Source: Galbitalea sp036266835
Lineage (GTDB): Bacteria; Actinomycetota; Actinomycetes; Actinomycetales; Microbacteriaceae
NCBI GenBank assembly: GCA_036266835.1
Contig: DATAXD010000037.1
Coordinates: 1 to 14,649, forward strand
Direction of reading: 5' to 3'
DNA: 14,649 nt
The position numbers were made by a program, and so were the translations under genes. The notes below the pieces were generated by a model that saw only the letters and a list, made by a program, of their open reading frames with translations, was not told where the DNA came from and did not search any database. The stretch's first letter is position 1, and each line of letters starts with the position of its first letter. Below are positions 6,159-12,931 of this stretch, piece after piece.

Positions 6159-6365
6159 CATCCAACCCGCGCGTGAGCGTCCACGCACGGCTGGCAGCTG
6201 TGGCGTATGAAGAAGACTGCGCGCGCATCCACGGTTTGGATGGTTCGTATCGTCAACATTCGCTGTGGCTTTCGGCTCGTAAGATCCAAGGGTTACAGGG
6301 TAACGCACAGTTTGCTCAGGTTACGGGTAACGCAACGCGAACGATATATGAACCGCGTTGCCGAT
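6159..6365 (-). ncRNA. Gene-free interval, possible small RNA (candidate only)
   Basis: The 373-bp gap between the HNH start and the NlpC/P60 stop has no convincing protein gene. The longest minus-strand frame (6117-6308) runs into the terminator and looks non-coding. The interval holds, from right to left, the dispersed repeat copy B, two GTTAC/GTAAC palindromes and the terminator at 6126-6158. A regulated site followed by an intrinsic terminator with no ORF suggests a short RNA of roughly 130-170 nt. No convincing -10/-35 pair was found: TTGACG occurs near 6254 on the minus strand, but without a partner box. A long NlpC/P60 3' UTR is the simpler alternative. Confidence 0.3.
6292..6331. promoter_or_regulatory. 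Two tandem GTTAC/GTAAC palindromes, operator-like
   Basis: Site 1 is GTTAC-AGG-GTAAC (6292-6304) and site 2 is GTTAC-GG-GTAAC (6320-6331). Both are followed by GCA, and their centres are about 27-28 bp apart. Exact arms, repeated context and near-helical spacing suggest a protein-binding site. GTTAC/GTAAC motifs recall sites described for actinobacterial MtrA and GlnR, but the 2-3 nt spacing differs from what I recall and no regulator can be assigned. No start codon lies close downstream on either strand. Confidence 0.5.
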
Positions 6366-6406
6366 GGTCGAGTAGCGAGCTCCGAAGGAACACGCGTATC
6401 GAGACC
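6366..6406. repeat. Dispersed palindromic repeat, copy B
   Basis: Read on the minus strand it starts GGTCTCGATACGC and ends GCTACTCGACC, identical ends to copy A. The middle forms a different hairpin: about 9 bp around a TTC loop, with one mismatch and one wobble. It sits 11 bp past the NlpC/P60 stop. Conserved ends with a changed but still self-pairing centre point to selection on structure or to a mobile REP-like unit. Confidence 0.7.
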
Positions 6407-6417
6407 ACCTACGAGCC

Positions 6418-7170
6418 TTAGAAGCTCACGAAGTAGTAGTCGTTGTCGTAGATCTTGTCGACACTCACCCGGCGACCCGGCTCCGGGGCGTCGATCATCT
6501 TGCCACCACCGATGTAGATGCCGACGTGGCTTCCACCGTTCATGACGACGACGTCGCCGGAAACTGCTGCCGACCGTGCCACGCGATGCCCGATGCGTCC
6601 CTGCTCGGCAGCCGAGTGCGGCAGGTGGATGCCCACTTGCGCGTACACGAACTCGACCAGTCCCGAGCAGTCGAACCCGGCCGGACTTTCACCGCCGAAC
6701 TTGTACGGAACACCGAGGTACCGCGCGGCAATGCCCGCAATGCCGCTGAGGTTAACCGCCGCGAAATGCACTGGCGTGTACCGGTACATCACCCGCCGAC
6801 GCGGCGCGACGTACTTCAGGCGGTCTCGCTCGAGCGCATCGGCGAGCACCGTCGAGCCCTGCACAGAAAGCGTCTGATCCGACGCGCTCAGCGCCGCCGC
6901 GTGCGCGGCGAGTTTCGCAGCATCCGCCGGGCCACCGATCGTCGACCCGTAGGCCGGAAGTGAGACGGTAGCGAACAGACCGGGGATGACGAGTGCGCAA
7001 ACGGCGACGCTCAGGATGTTCGACTTGCGTCGAAAGTTAGCCGGCTTGGTGAGTTGGGGTGCCACCACATCCTCGAGAAGGTCGGATGGCGGGAGTTTGG
7101 GTGTGCTCGCGGTTGCGATTACTTCAGTTGTGTTGGCGACCAGGGTCGCCTTCGAGTAACGCTTGCTCAA
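6418..7170 (-). CDS. Secreted NlpC/P60 peptidoglycan endopeptidase
   Basis: This 250-aa protein has a long cytoplasmic N-terminus, then RRK and a hydrophobic segment at about 51-75 ending AYG, which acts as signal peptide or anchor. After a linker comes an NlpC/P60 domain from about 140: YKFGGESPAGFDCSGLVEF with nucleophile Cys168, and GSHVGIYIGGG with His215. At the usual third position (MIHAP in many members) it has MIDAP, so Asp227 replaces the His. The family cleaves peptide cross-links or stems in the cell wall. The start is TTG at 7170, supported by AGGAGA 8 nt upstream. The 222-bp gap to the dtxR-like gene contains a strong hairpin, so it probably has its own promoter or leader control. 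Confidence 0.9.
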   Translation of the reverse strand: MSKRYSKATLVANTTEVIATASTPKLPPSDLLEDVVAPQLTKPANFRRKSNILSVAVCALVIPGLFATVSLPAYGSTIGGPADAAKLAAHAAALSASDQTLSVQGSTVLADALERDRLKYVAPRRRVMYRYTPVHFAAVNLSGIAGIAARYLGVPYKFGGESPAGFDCSGLVEFVYAQVGIHLPHSAAEQGRIGHRVARSAAVSGDVVVMNGGSHVGIYIGGGKMIDAPEPGRRVSVDKIYDNDYYFVSF

Positions 7171-7264
7171 GAGTGCAATCTCCTGCGCCTCGGCGCCCGC
7201 AAGGCACAGCGCTATCGAGCGCGGCGCGGGGCAGCCCCATCCGTTTCGTATGTCGATTCGTAGT

Positions 7265-7306
7265 CCGGCGACAAGAGACGGGAATTGTGAGACGTCTTAT
7301 CGCCGG
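7265..7306 (-). promoter_or_regulatory. Strong hairpin in the NlpC/P60 leader region
   Basis: Bases 7265-7276 pair with 7295-7306 over 12 bp with one wobble and an 18-nt loop. No T-run follows on either strand, so it is not a terminator. A weak promoter-like pair (TTGTCG, 17 bp, ATACGA) overlaps its promoter-distal arm on the minus strand. A second short hairpin (GGGG-CTG-CCCC) lies between it and the Shine-Dalgarno. It could be a structured 5' UTR or an operator. I could not match it to the ydaO (c-di-AMP) riboswitch known before some cell-wall hydrolases. Confidence 0.4.
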
Positions 7307-7392
7307 GCCTGCAACCGGCGGGCGGCAGGACTGGACGAGACTACGTGACCAATTCTGGGAAGTCACACTGAGAGAAGGGGTTTGTGGATAAC

Positions 7393-8082
7393 CTACGAAG
7401 CCGCGTAGATGTGAGCGGCGACCTCGACAGGCAGTTCGAGTGCATCCTCGAAGCCGTCCACCTGCAGCGAAAGATACGAGCCCGCGCGCGAAACCGAAGC
7501 GGATGCGCCGGGCATGACCCCGGCCGCCTGCAGCTGCTGCAGCAGCTCCGGTTCGAACTGCACCGGCTCTGCCAGCCGACGAATCGTGACCGAAATCTCA
7601 CCGCTGGCTGGCACGACATCCACGATGCTGGCGACGCCGTCCATGAACTGTGCGGCCGGGCGATCGCCGAGTTCGGCGAGCCCCGGAATCGGGTTGCCAT
7701 ACGGCGACTCGGTCGGATGATCGAGCATCTCGAGCACGCGCCGCTCGACCTGCTCGCTCATGACGTGCTCCCAGCGGCAGGCCTCGTCGTGGACGTATGC
7801 CCAGTCGAGGCCGATCACATCCGCAAGCAGCCGCTCGGCGAGCCGGTGCTTGCGCAGCACATGAGTCGCCTTGCTGCGGCCCTCGGTGGTGAGCTGCAGG
7901 TGACGATCGCCTTCGACGATGACAAGACCATCACGTTCCATCCGCGCGATCGTCTGCGACACGGTTGGGCCGGAGTGGCCGAGGCGCTCTGAGATGCGCG
8001 CGCGAAGAGGCACGATGTGCTCTTCTTCGAGGTCGAGGATCGTGCGCAGGTACATCTCGGTGGTGTCGACCAGATCCGTCAT
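7393..8082 (-). CDS. ideR: DtxR/IdeR-type iron-dependent repressor
   Basis: This 229-aa regulator binds Fe(II) and then represses iron-uptake and related genes. Residue numbering matches classical DtxR. The ancillary and primary metal ligands Met10, His79, Glu83, His98, Cys102, Glu105 and His106 are all present (KHRLAE, VHDEACRWEH). The winged helix at about 1-70 contains GPTVSQTIARMERDGL as recognition region. A dimerisation domain follows, and the C-terminus from about 150 is the SH3-like domain. Cys102 plus the SH3 domain favour an iron sensor over the shorter MntR type. ATG at 8082 follows GGGAGGC. It is divergent from serC, and I saw no DtxR box in the shared gap. Confidence 0.93.
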   Translation of the reverse strand: MTDLVDTTEMYLRTILDLEEEHIVPLRARISERLGHSGPTVSQTIARMERDGLVIVEGDRHLQLTTEGRSKATHVLRKHRLAERLLADVIGLDWAYVHDEACRWEHVMSEQVERRVLEMLDHPTESPYGNPIPGLAELGDRPAAQFMDGVASIVDVVPASGEISVTIRRLAEPVQFEPELLQQLQAAGVMPGASASVSRAGSYLSLQVDGFEDALELPVEVAAHIYAAS

Positions 8083-8160
8083 CGATGCCTCCCAACCCTG
8101 CTTGCGACCGGGTCAAGCCTACCGGCGGCAGGCGTGCGCAATGGGCCTGCGACCGCTCAA

Positions 8161-8166
8161 TAGAAT
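8161..8166 (+). promoter_or_regulatory. -10 box for leaderless serC
   Basis: TAGAAT is followed by exactly 7 nt and then the ATG of serC. A transcript starting at the normal distance would begin at the A of ATG. No Shine-Dalgarno is present. No consensus -35 is seen 17 bp upstream. Confidence 0.6.
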
Positions 8167-8173
8167 TGTCGCC

Positions 8174-9283
8174 ATGCCCCAGATATCAATTCCTTCTACG
8201 ATGCTGCCCGCCGACGGACGCTTCGGATGCGGACCATCCAAGATCCGCCCCGAACAGCTCGCGCACCTGGCCGGCGAGGGAGCCAAACTGCTCGGGACAT
8301 CCCACCGCCAGGCGCCGGTGAAAGACCTGGTCGGGCGAGTGCGCGGCGGGCTTGGCCAGCTGTTCCGAGCGCCGGATGGGTACGAGGTCGTCGTCGGCAA
8401 CGGCGGCTCGACCGCCTTCTGGGATGCCGCATCCTTTGGCCTGATTTCCAAGCGCGCCGAGAACCTGAGCTTCGGCGAATTCGGATCGAAATTCTCCCAG
8501 GTCGCGGGCGCGCCGTGGCTGAAGGCGCCCAAGGTCATCACGTCTGAGCCGGGTTCGCGCAGTGAGATCGAAATCGTCGCCGGGATAGATACGTATGCCT
8601 GGCCGCAGAACGAGACGTCGACCGGCGTAATGGCACCGGTCGCGCGGGTCGCGGCGGATGCGCTCACGGTCATCGACGCGACCAGCGCCGCCGGTGGTGT
8701 CGACGTCGACCTTTCCCAGACGGATGCCTACTACTTCGCGCCGCAGAAGAACTTCGCCTCGGATGGCGGGCTGTGGTTCGCGCTGGTGTCGCCGGCCGCG
8801 GTGGAGCGGATCGAGGCGCTGCACGCGGATGCCGGCCGCTACATCCCCGAGTTCCTGAGCCTGAAGAACGCGCTCGACAACTCGCGCCTCAACCAGACGC
8901 TTAACACGCCGGCGATTTCGACGCTCCTTCTGATGGAGAGCCAGCTGGACTGGATCAACGGCAACGGCGGGCTCGCCTGGGCGGATGCCCGGACGCGCGA
9001 GTCATCATCCGTTCTCTACGGCTGGGCGGATGCGTCGAAGTACGCGGGCCCGTTCGTCGCCAACCCGGACCACCGCTCGCAGGTCGTCGTCACCATCGAC
9101 TTCGACGAATCGGTGGATGCGGCTGCCGTCGCGGCCGCGCTGCGCGCGAACGGAATCGTGGACACCGAGCCCTACCGCAAGCTCGGACGCAACCAGCTGC
9201 GGGTGGCGACCTTCGTCGCCATCGACCCGGATGATCTGCGCGCGCTCGTCGCATGCATCGAGTACGTCGTCGAGCACCTGTAA
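8174..9283 (+). CDS. serC: Phosphoserine aminotransferase
   Basis: This 369-aa PLP enzyme converts 3-phosphohydroxypyruvate and glutamate to phosphoserine in serine biosynthesis, and may also serve pyridoxal synthesis. It is of the actinobacterial SerC type. It opens with DGRFGCGPSKIRPEQL, has GTSHRQAPVK near 43-52, VVVGNGGSTAFWDAASF near 74-90, a T-rich NETSTGVMAPV near 151, VIDATSAAGGVDVD near 171, and the Schiff-base Lys192 in YYFAPQKNFASDGG. The C-terminal domain ends LGRNQLRVATFVAIDPDDL. ATG at 8174 matches the family start and the TAGAAT box. A 74-aa membrane protein follows after 9 nt. Confidence 0.96.
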   Translation: MPQISIPSTMLPADGRFGCGPSKIRPEQLAHLAGEGAKLLGTSHRQAPVKDLVGRVRGGLGQLFRAPDGYEVVVGNGGSTAFWDAASFGLISKRAENLSFGEFGSKFSQVAGAPWLKAPKVITSEPGSRSEIEIVAGIDTYAWPQNETSTGVMAPVARVAADALTVIDATSAAGGVDVDLSQTDAYYFAPQKNFASDGGLWFALVSPAAVERIEALHADAGRYIPEFLSLKNALDNSRLNQTLNTPAISTLLLMESQLDWINGNGGLAWADARTRESSSVLYGWADASKYAGPFVANPDHRSQVVVTIDFDESVDAAAVAAALRANGIVDTEPYRKLGRNQLRVATFVAIDPDDLRALVACIEYVVEHL

Positions 9284-9292
9284 CTTGTTGCT

Positions 9293-9517
9293 GTGCACCA
9301 CATCTCCTGGCCGGTAACGATCGTTGGGATCGTCGTCGTGGTGATCGGGCTCGTGACGATTGTCTTTTGCCGACGGGTGGCACGGATGACGCTGTCGGCC
9401 GTGCGCGGTGGTACGAGCAAGCCGCATCCGTCGACGCCGCTCGGCGCGGCCATCATGGGCGCGGTCGTACTGGTCGTCGGGGTTGCCGCGATCGTGCGCG
9501 GCGTGTACTTCAGCTGA
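9293..9517 (+). CDS. Small two-TM membrane protein of unknown function
   Basis: This 74-aa protein has two hydrophobic segments (VTIVGIVVVVIGLVTIVF and GAAIMGAVVLVVGVAAIV) joined by a basic loop. The family is not recognised. It starts with GTG at 9293 without a Shine-Dalgarno, 9 nt after serC. TAACTT (9281-9286), which includes the serC stop codon, lies 6 nt before the start, so it may have its own leaderless transcript in addition to read-through from serC. Confidence 0.65.
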   Translation: MHHISWPVTIVGIVVVVIGLVTIVFCRRVARMTLSAVRGGTSKPHPSTPLGAAIMGAVVLVVGVAAIVRGVYFS

Positions 9518-9548
9518 GGTCGCCATCGGGTGATGCTTGCGCGATCGG

Positions 9549-9554
9549 TAGGCT
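9549..9554 (+). promoter_or_regulatory. -10 box for leaderless DUF2530 gene
   Basis: TAGGCT lies 6 nt before GTG at 9561. The same hexamer and the same 6-nt gap precede the XPB helicase gene. It favours GTG 9561 over the adjacent in-frame GTG 9558. Confidence 0.55.
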
Positions 9555-9560
9555 GGGGTG

Positions 9561-9794
9561 GTGCGACTGTGGCTCAAAGACAGCGAGCGTCGACCCGACC
9601 CGACCCCCGCCAAGACGGATGACCGAAAGGCCATCATCATCGGCATGTCCGTCTGGGTAGTCGCGCTAATCGCCCTGCTGTTCTTTACTGGCCCGCTTGC
9701 GGCCGCGGGTCACGCGTGGTGGGTTTTCACTCCCGCTGTCGCTCTCGGGCTCGGCATCCTCGGGCTGATTTACGTACAGGTCCGGCGACCCTAG
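9561..9794 (+). CDS. DUF2530 small membrane protein
   Basis: This 77-aa protein has a hydrophilic N-terminus RLWLKDSERRPDPTPAKTDDRKA, then two membrane segments (IIIGMSVWVVALIALLFF and WVFTPAVALGLGILGLIYV). The 'RPDP.P..TDDR.A' start followed by two helices is the DUF2530 pattern, an actinobacterial family of unknown function. The start is GTG at 9561 by the TAGGCT box, with no Shine-Dalgarno. The last 129 nt overlap the 3' end of the convergent DUF3027 gene. Confidence 0.8.
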   Translation: MRLWLKDSERRPDPTPAKTDDRKAIIIGMSVWVVALIALLFFTGPLAAAGHAWWVFTPAVALGLGILGLIYVQVRRP

Positions 9795-10286
9795 CTCGTC
9801 GACCGCGTCCGCATCCTCGTCGTCGAGTTCGTCGATGTCGACGCCGTCGAGATCCCCGCTGTGGAGGTTGTCGCTGCCGAACTCATCGTCATCATCATCA
9901 TCCGAGTCGTCATCGTCGTCATCGTCATCATCGTCATCGTCATCGAGTCCCGCGAGCTCCTCGGCCGCCGCCTCACCCAGCGCAAGTTGCGCTGCGCGAT
10001 ACTCGTCCATCCGCTCAGACCACGGAATCCAATCCGGTGCGAGCAGCGCACCCTCGGAGGGCAGCAGCTCAGACTCGACGACAGTCGGATGCTCATCCGG
10101 CAGGTCGGCGATGGTCACGGTCCAGTTCCAGCCCGGGTAGCCGGGCAGCGTCGTCGCAAACCGGTACGACGTGACGTAATCGCCCTCGTCGGTCTCGTCC
10201 ACGAAGTCGCCAATGGTCGCGGCCGGCTGCACCTCGAGCAGAGCCGTCAGCGCAAACCGCTGCGAATCGGTCAGGTCGTCAAGCAT
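9666..10286 (-). CDS. DUF3027 family protein with poly-Asp tail
   Basis: This 206-aa protein has a conserved N-terminal half (about 1-100): YRFATTLPGYPGWNWTVTIADLP and LLPSEGALLAPDWIPWSERM are the DUF3027 core. The function of this actinobacterial family is not known to me. After residue 114 the sequence becomes strongly acidic and low in complexity: 13 Asp, one Ser and 6 Asp at 115-134, more acidic repeats, then a basic ending (RVTRGRKRASK). The region after 114 is probably disordered. Its final 43 codons are antisense to DUF2530. It starts 8 nt after the cold-shock gene stop on the same strand and is probably co-transcribed. Confidence 0.85.
   Translation of the reverse strand: MLDDLTDSQRFALTALLEVQPAATIGDFVDETDEGDYVTSYRFATTLPGYPGWNWTVTIADLPDEHPTVVESELLPSEGALLAPDWIPWSERMDEYRAAQLALGEAAAEELAGLDDDDDDDDDDDDDSDDDDDDEFGSDNLHSGDLDGVDIDELDDEDADAVDELGSPDLYVNQPEDAEPESDSGSENPPRVTRGRKRASKEQQGD
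9885..9944 (-). repeat. Asp-codon trinucleotide repeat
   Basis: Twenty consecutive codons are GAT or GAC except one TCG. They encode 6 Asp, Ser and 13 Asp when read from low to high coordinate in plus order. The mixed GAT/GAC codons limit slippage, and any slippage would stay in frame and change only the length of the acidic run. Confidence 0.9.
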
Positions 10287-10294
10287 CGCGCGAA

Positions 10295-10675
10295 TCAGGC
10301 ATCCAGATCGTCGGCGACCTTGCGAAGCACGGCGGCGATCTTGCTGCCGTGCGACTTCGCCGGATAGCGGCCGTGGCGCAGGTCCGCGCCGATGCCGTCG
10401 AGCAGCTTCACGAGATCTTCGACAATGATCGCCATGTCGTCAGCCGACTTGCGGTTGAGCTTCGCCATCGTGGGCGGTGCTTCGAGCACGCGGACAGACA
10501 GCGCTTGCGCGCCCTTCTTGCCATCCGCGATTCCGAACTCCAGTTTCGAGCCGGGCTTGACGGTGACACCGGCTGGCAGTGCGGACGCGTGCAGAAAGAC
10601 TTCCTGGCCGTCATCGGAACTGATGAAGCCAAAGCCCTTCTCGTCGTCGTAGAACTTAACCTTGCCGGTTGGCAT
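10295..10675 (-). CDS. Cold-shock domain protein with C-terminal extension
   Basis: This 126-aa protein starts with a CspA-type nucleic-acid-binding fold (about 1-66) with RNP1 KGFGFI and RNP2 VFLHAS, so it should bind single-stranded RNA and act as an RNA chaperone. Classical Csp proteins end near 67-70 aa. Here an extra domain of about 58 residues follows (KLNRKSADDMAIIVEDLVKLLDGIG ...), helical and ending KIAAVLRKVADDLDA. This longer CspB-like form occurs in Actinobacteria. ATG at 10675 follows AGAGGT with 7 nt. DUF3027 follows in the same transcript. Confidence 0.92.
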   Translation of the reverse strand: MPTGKVKFYDDEKGFGFISSDDGQEVFLHASALPAGVTVKPGSKLEFGIADGKKGAQALSVRVLEAPPTMAKLNRKSADDMAIIVEDLVKLLDGIGADLRHGRYPAKSHGSKIAAVLRKVADDLDA

Positions 10676-10759
10676 TGTCGTACCTCTCTATTGGGCCGAA
10701 CTGTTCGCGGCACCGACTCCAAGGATACTTGTGTGCAGGGAGCGCTGGTGCAGACACCG

Positions 10760-10765
10760 TATTCT
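10760..10765 (+). promoter_or_regulatory. -10 box for leaderless small membrane protein gene
   Basis: TATTCT is followed by 6 nt and GTG at 10772. No Shine-Dalgarno is present. A divergent AGGATA (TATCCT on minus, 10727-10722) may be the -10 of the cold-shock gene. Confidence 0.5.
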
Positions 10766-10771
10766 TGATGG

Positions 10772-11068
10772 GTGGCCAACAACAAGAAGCATCCGAAGTC
10801 AGTGGACCCTGCCGAGGCGGTCACCCGTCTTCAGCGCGTCCTGATGTATGTAGGCGGTTCAGTGCTGGGACTAGGGATCGCCTCCATGTTCGCGCTCATC
10901 GTCGGCGACTTCACCGCGCGACAGGCGATTGAGGATAACCAAGGACTGTGGCCCGTGGTGGCGTTCATGCCGTTGCTCGCCATTCCTGCGGGTTTCCTCG
11001 CTCTCATGGCCCTGATCGTCATAACGTTTCGGCGCCGCGCACAAGCCGCGAAGGTTGCCGACAAGTAG
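10772..11068 (+). CDS. Two-TM membrane protein, unknown function
   Basis: This 98-aa protein has a basic N-terminus (ANNKKHPKSVD), a membrane segment at about 22-47, a short acidic loop (EDNQG), a second segment at about 60-86 and a basic tail (FRRRAQAAKVADK), so both ends are probably cytoplasmic. The GTG start is set by the TATTCT box. The next frame, the helicase-associated gene, overlaps its last 14 nt if that gene starts at TTG 11055. It is commonly found as a hypothetical protein in this neighbourhood, and no function is known to me. Confidence 0.75.
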   Translation: MANNKKHPKSVDPAEAVTRLQRVLMYVGGSVLGLGIASMFALIVGDFTARQAIEDNQGLWPVVAFMPLLAIPAGFLALMALIVITFRRRAQAAKVADK

Positions 11069-12926
11069 CACGTCAACTCTCTCGCTGGCAGGTCGGCTGC
11101 GGGATCTGGGCGACGACGACCTCGAGGCACTGCTGACCCGTCGCGAGCTGCGCGACACAAGAGTGCGCGACTACTTCGACCTCGCTGAAGCGCTGCTCGA
11201 TCCGGCGAGTATGCAGAAAGCGCTCGCGGGACTGGACCGGGTCGCGCTGGCGGCCTTGGCATCCATTCCGGTGGATGGCGCGACGACCGCGAAGATCGGC
11301 GCCGTAGTCGCACCGATGAAGGCAGCGGCGAGCACGATCGAGGCCGCGCTGGCTGAGGCCTATAGTCTCGGGCTCCTCGATCGCGACGGCACGACCTGGC
11401 TGCCGTATCGACCCGTCGCCGGCCAGTTCGCTACCTGGAAGACGCTTGGTCTGCCGAGCACCACGGAGCTCATAACGGATGCGGCTCCCGCCGGCCTCAC
11501 GCCGGTCGCCGCCGCGGACCCCGCGTTCATCGATCACATCGCTGGCGAGCACGCGTTCAACGCGACCAACGCGGTTTCGACCCTGCTCGCGCAGCTGCAG
11601 CGCGAGCCGGCACGCGAACTCGCACGAGGCGGAATCGCGCTGCCGGATGCGAAGCGCCTCGCGACCGCGATGTCGGTTGAGCTCGACGGAGTTGCACCGT
11701 ATGTCGCGATCGCCGCCCGAGCCGGACTGATCGGGCTGGACGCCGGATCGTGGGTGCCCGGCGACGAGTCCGCCGACTGGACCTCGCGTTCGAACACCGA
11801 GCGTTGGGCGCGGCTGGCTGCCGCCTGGTTTGCTCGGCTGCCGGACGATATCCGCTCACTGCTCGAATCGCGATCGCGAGGCGAGTGGGGCGATCGGCTC
11901 GCCGAGTACATCCGATGGTTCTACCCGGCGGGCGGCGACTGGATGCGGGATCGGGTGCTCGCGTTCTCGCGCGAAGCCGAACTCCTCGGAATCACCGCGA
12001 ACTCGTCGCCGAGCAGCGCGGGCGTTGAGCTGCTCGCGCACGGCGAAGCATCGGCGGCGCAGTTCATGGGCCGACTGTTCCCGCCCGAGGTCGACAAGGT
12101 GTACCTGCAGCACGACCTCACGATCGTGGCTCCCGGCCCCCTGCTGCCGCCACTCGACGCGCGGCTGCGCGAGATGGCGGATGTGGAGTCGCTCGCGCTC
12201 GCGACGACGTACCGGATCAGCGAGTCGACCGTGAATCGGGCGCTCGCGACGGGCGAAACCTCGAACAGCATCCGCGAATTCCTGACCGGCATCTCGCTGA
12301 CCGGGCTGCCTCAGCCACTCGACTACCTGATCGTGGGAGCGGCCGCGCGGTTCGGGTCGTTGAGGGTGGGCGCGATCACGGAAGCGTCGAGCGCCGACCC
12401 GCAGGGAGCACGCAGCTATATCCGGGTGACGGATGCGACCCTGCTGTCCGCGATCATGGTGGATCGCTCGCTCGTCACGCTGGGGATCACGCGCACCGGG
12501 CCGCTTCGCGCGGCGAGCCGGTTCGAGCAGACCGTCGTGTTTTGGTCGCTGATTGAGGCGCGGTATCCGGTCGTCGCCGAGGATGCGAGCGGCACGATCA
12601 TCCTGCTCGATCGGGTCCGCGCCGCGCATGTCAGGCGGGAGCCCGCTGAGACTCCCGCGCAGCTGATCGTTCGGCGGCTGCGGCTCATCGGCGAGCCTCG
12701 TGAAGCCGAGACCGGCAAGGCGTGGCTGGAGCGGCAGCTCGATACGGCTATCCGGGCGAAGATGGCGGTGACTGTGACGGTCGCGATGCCCGACGGAACC
12801 TCTGTCGACCTTCAGCTCGAGCCCGCGAGCGTGGCCGGCGGTCGCCTGCGCGCCCGGGATCGTCGCAGTGACCTCGAGCGCACCCTCCCGCTCTCGAGCA
12901 TCACCGCGGTCGCGCCCGCCGAGTAG
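11055..12926 (+). CDS. Helicase-associated (Helicase_C_3 type) protein
   Basis: This 623-aa protein starts LAGRLRDLGDDDLEALLTRR and continues with alpha-rich winged-helix-like repeats. The stretch from about 345 to 440 (VDKVYLQHDLTIVAPGPLL, ALATTYRISESTVNRAL, SIREFLTGISLTGLPQPLDYL) is the Helicase_C_3 / XPB-associated signature. It has no Walker A motif, so it is not itself an ATPase. Its gene directly precedes the XPB helicase in Actinobacteria, which suggests a subunit or regulator of that helicase, as inferred from synteny. TTG at 11055 is the only start that includes the conserved N-terminus. It lacks a Shine-Dalgarno and overlaps the previous gene by 14 nt, so the start is uncertain. Confidence 0.85.
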   Translation: MPTSSTSTLSLAGRLRDLGDDDLEALLTRRELRDTRVRDYFDLAEALLDPASMQKALAGLDRVALAALASIPVDGATTAKIGAVVAPMKAAASTIEAALAEAYSLGLLDRDGTTWLPYRPVAGQFATWKTLGLPSTTELITDAAPAGLTPVAAADPAFIDHIAGEHAFNATNAVSTLLAQLQREPARELARGGIALPDAKRLATAMSVELDGVAPYVAIAARAGLIGLDAGSWVPGDESADWTSRSNTERWARLAAAWFARLPDDIRSLLESRSRGEWGDRLAEYIRWFYPAGGDWMRDRVLAFSREAELLGITANSSPSSAGVELLAHGEASAAQFMGRLFPPEVDKVYLQHDLTIVAPGPLLPPLDARLREMADVESLALATTYRISESTVNRALATGETSNSIREFLTGISLTGLPQPLDYLIVGAAARFGSLRVGAITEASSADPQGARSYIRVTDATLLSAIMVDRSLVTLGITRTGPLRAASRFEQTVVFWSLIEARYPVVAEDASGTIILLDRVRAAHVRREPAETPAQLIVRRLRLIGEPREAETGKAWLERQLDTAIRAKMAVTVTVAMPDGTSVDLQLEPASVAGGRLRARDRRSDLERTLPLSSITAVAPAE

Positions 12927-12931
12927 GTGTT

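Noticed and set aside
6117..6308. Minus-strand 63-aa frame in the gene-free gap
   Set aside because: No Shine-Dalgarno, passes through the intrinsic terminator and ends in FFFDR from the U-run, so it is not a credible gene.
7345..7366. GTGAC-N12-GTCAC as a DtxR box or other operator
   Set aside because: Arms are only 5 bp and the sequence does not resemble the TTAGGTTAG-type DtxR box. Noted only as part of the leader.
7919..9283. 454-aa plus frame as the full serC gene
   Set aside because: The first 85 codons are antisense to the dtxR-like gene. The SerC family start and -10 box place the start at 8174.
9861..10367. Plus-strand 168-aa frame with Ile/Val-rich run
   Set aside because: It is the antisense of the DUF3027 poly-Asp tract and the cold-shock gene end. 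The hydrophobic run is a by-product of GAT/GAC codons.
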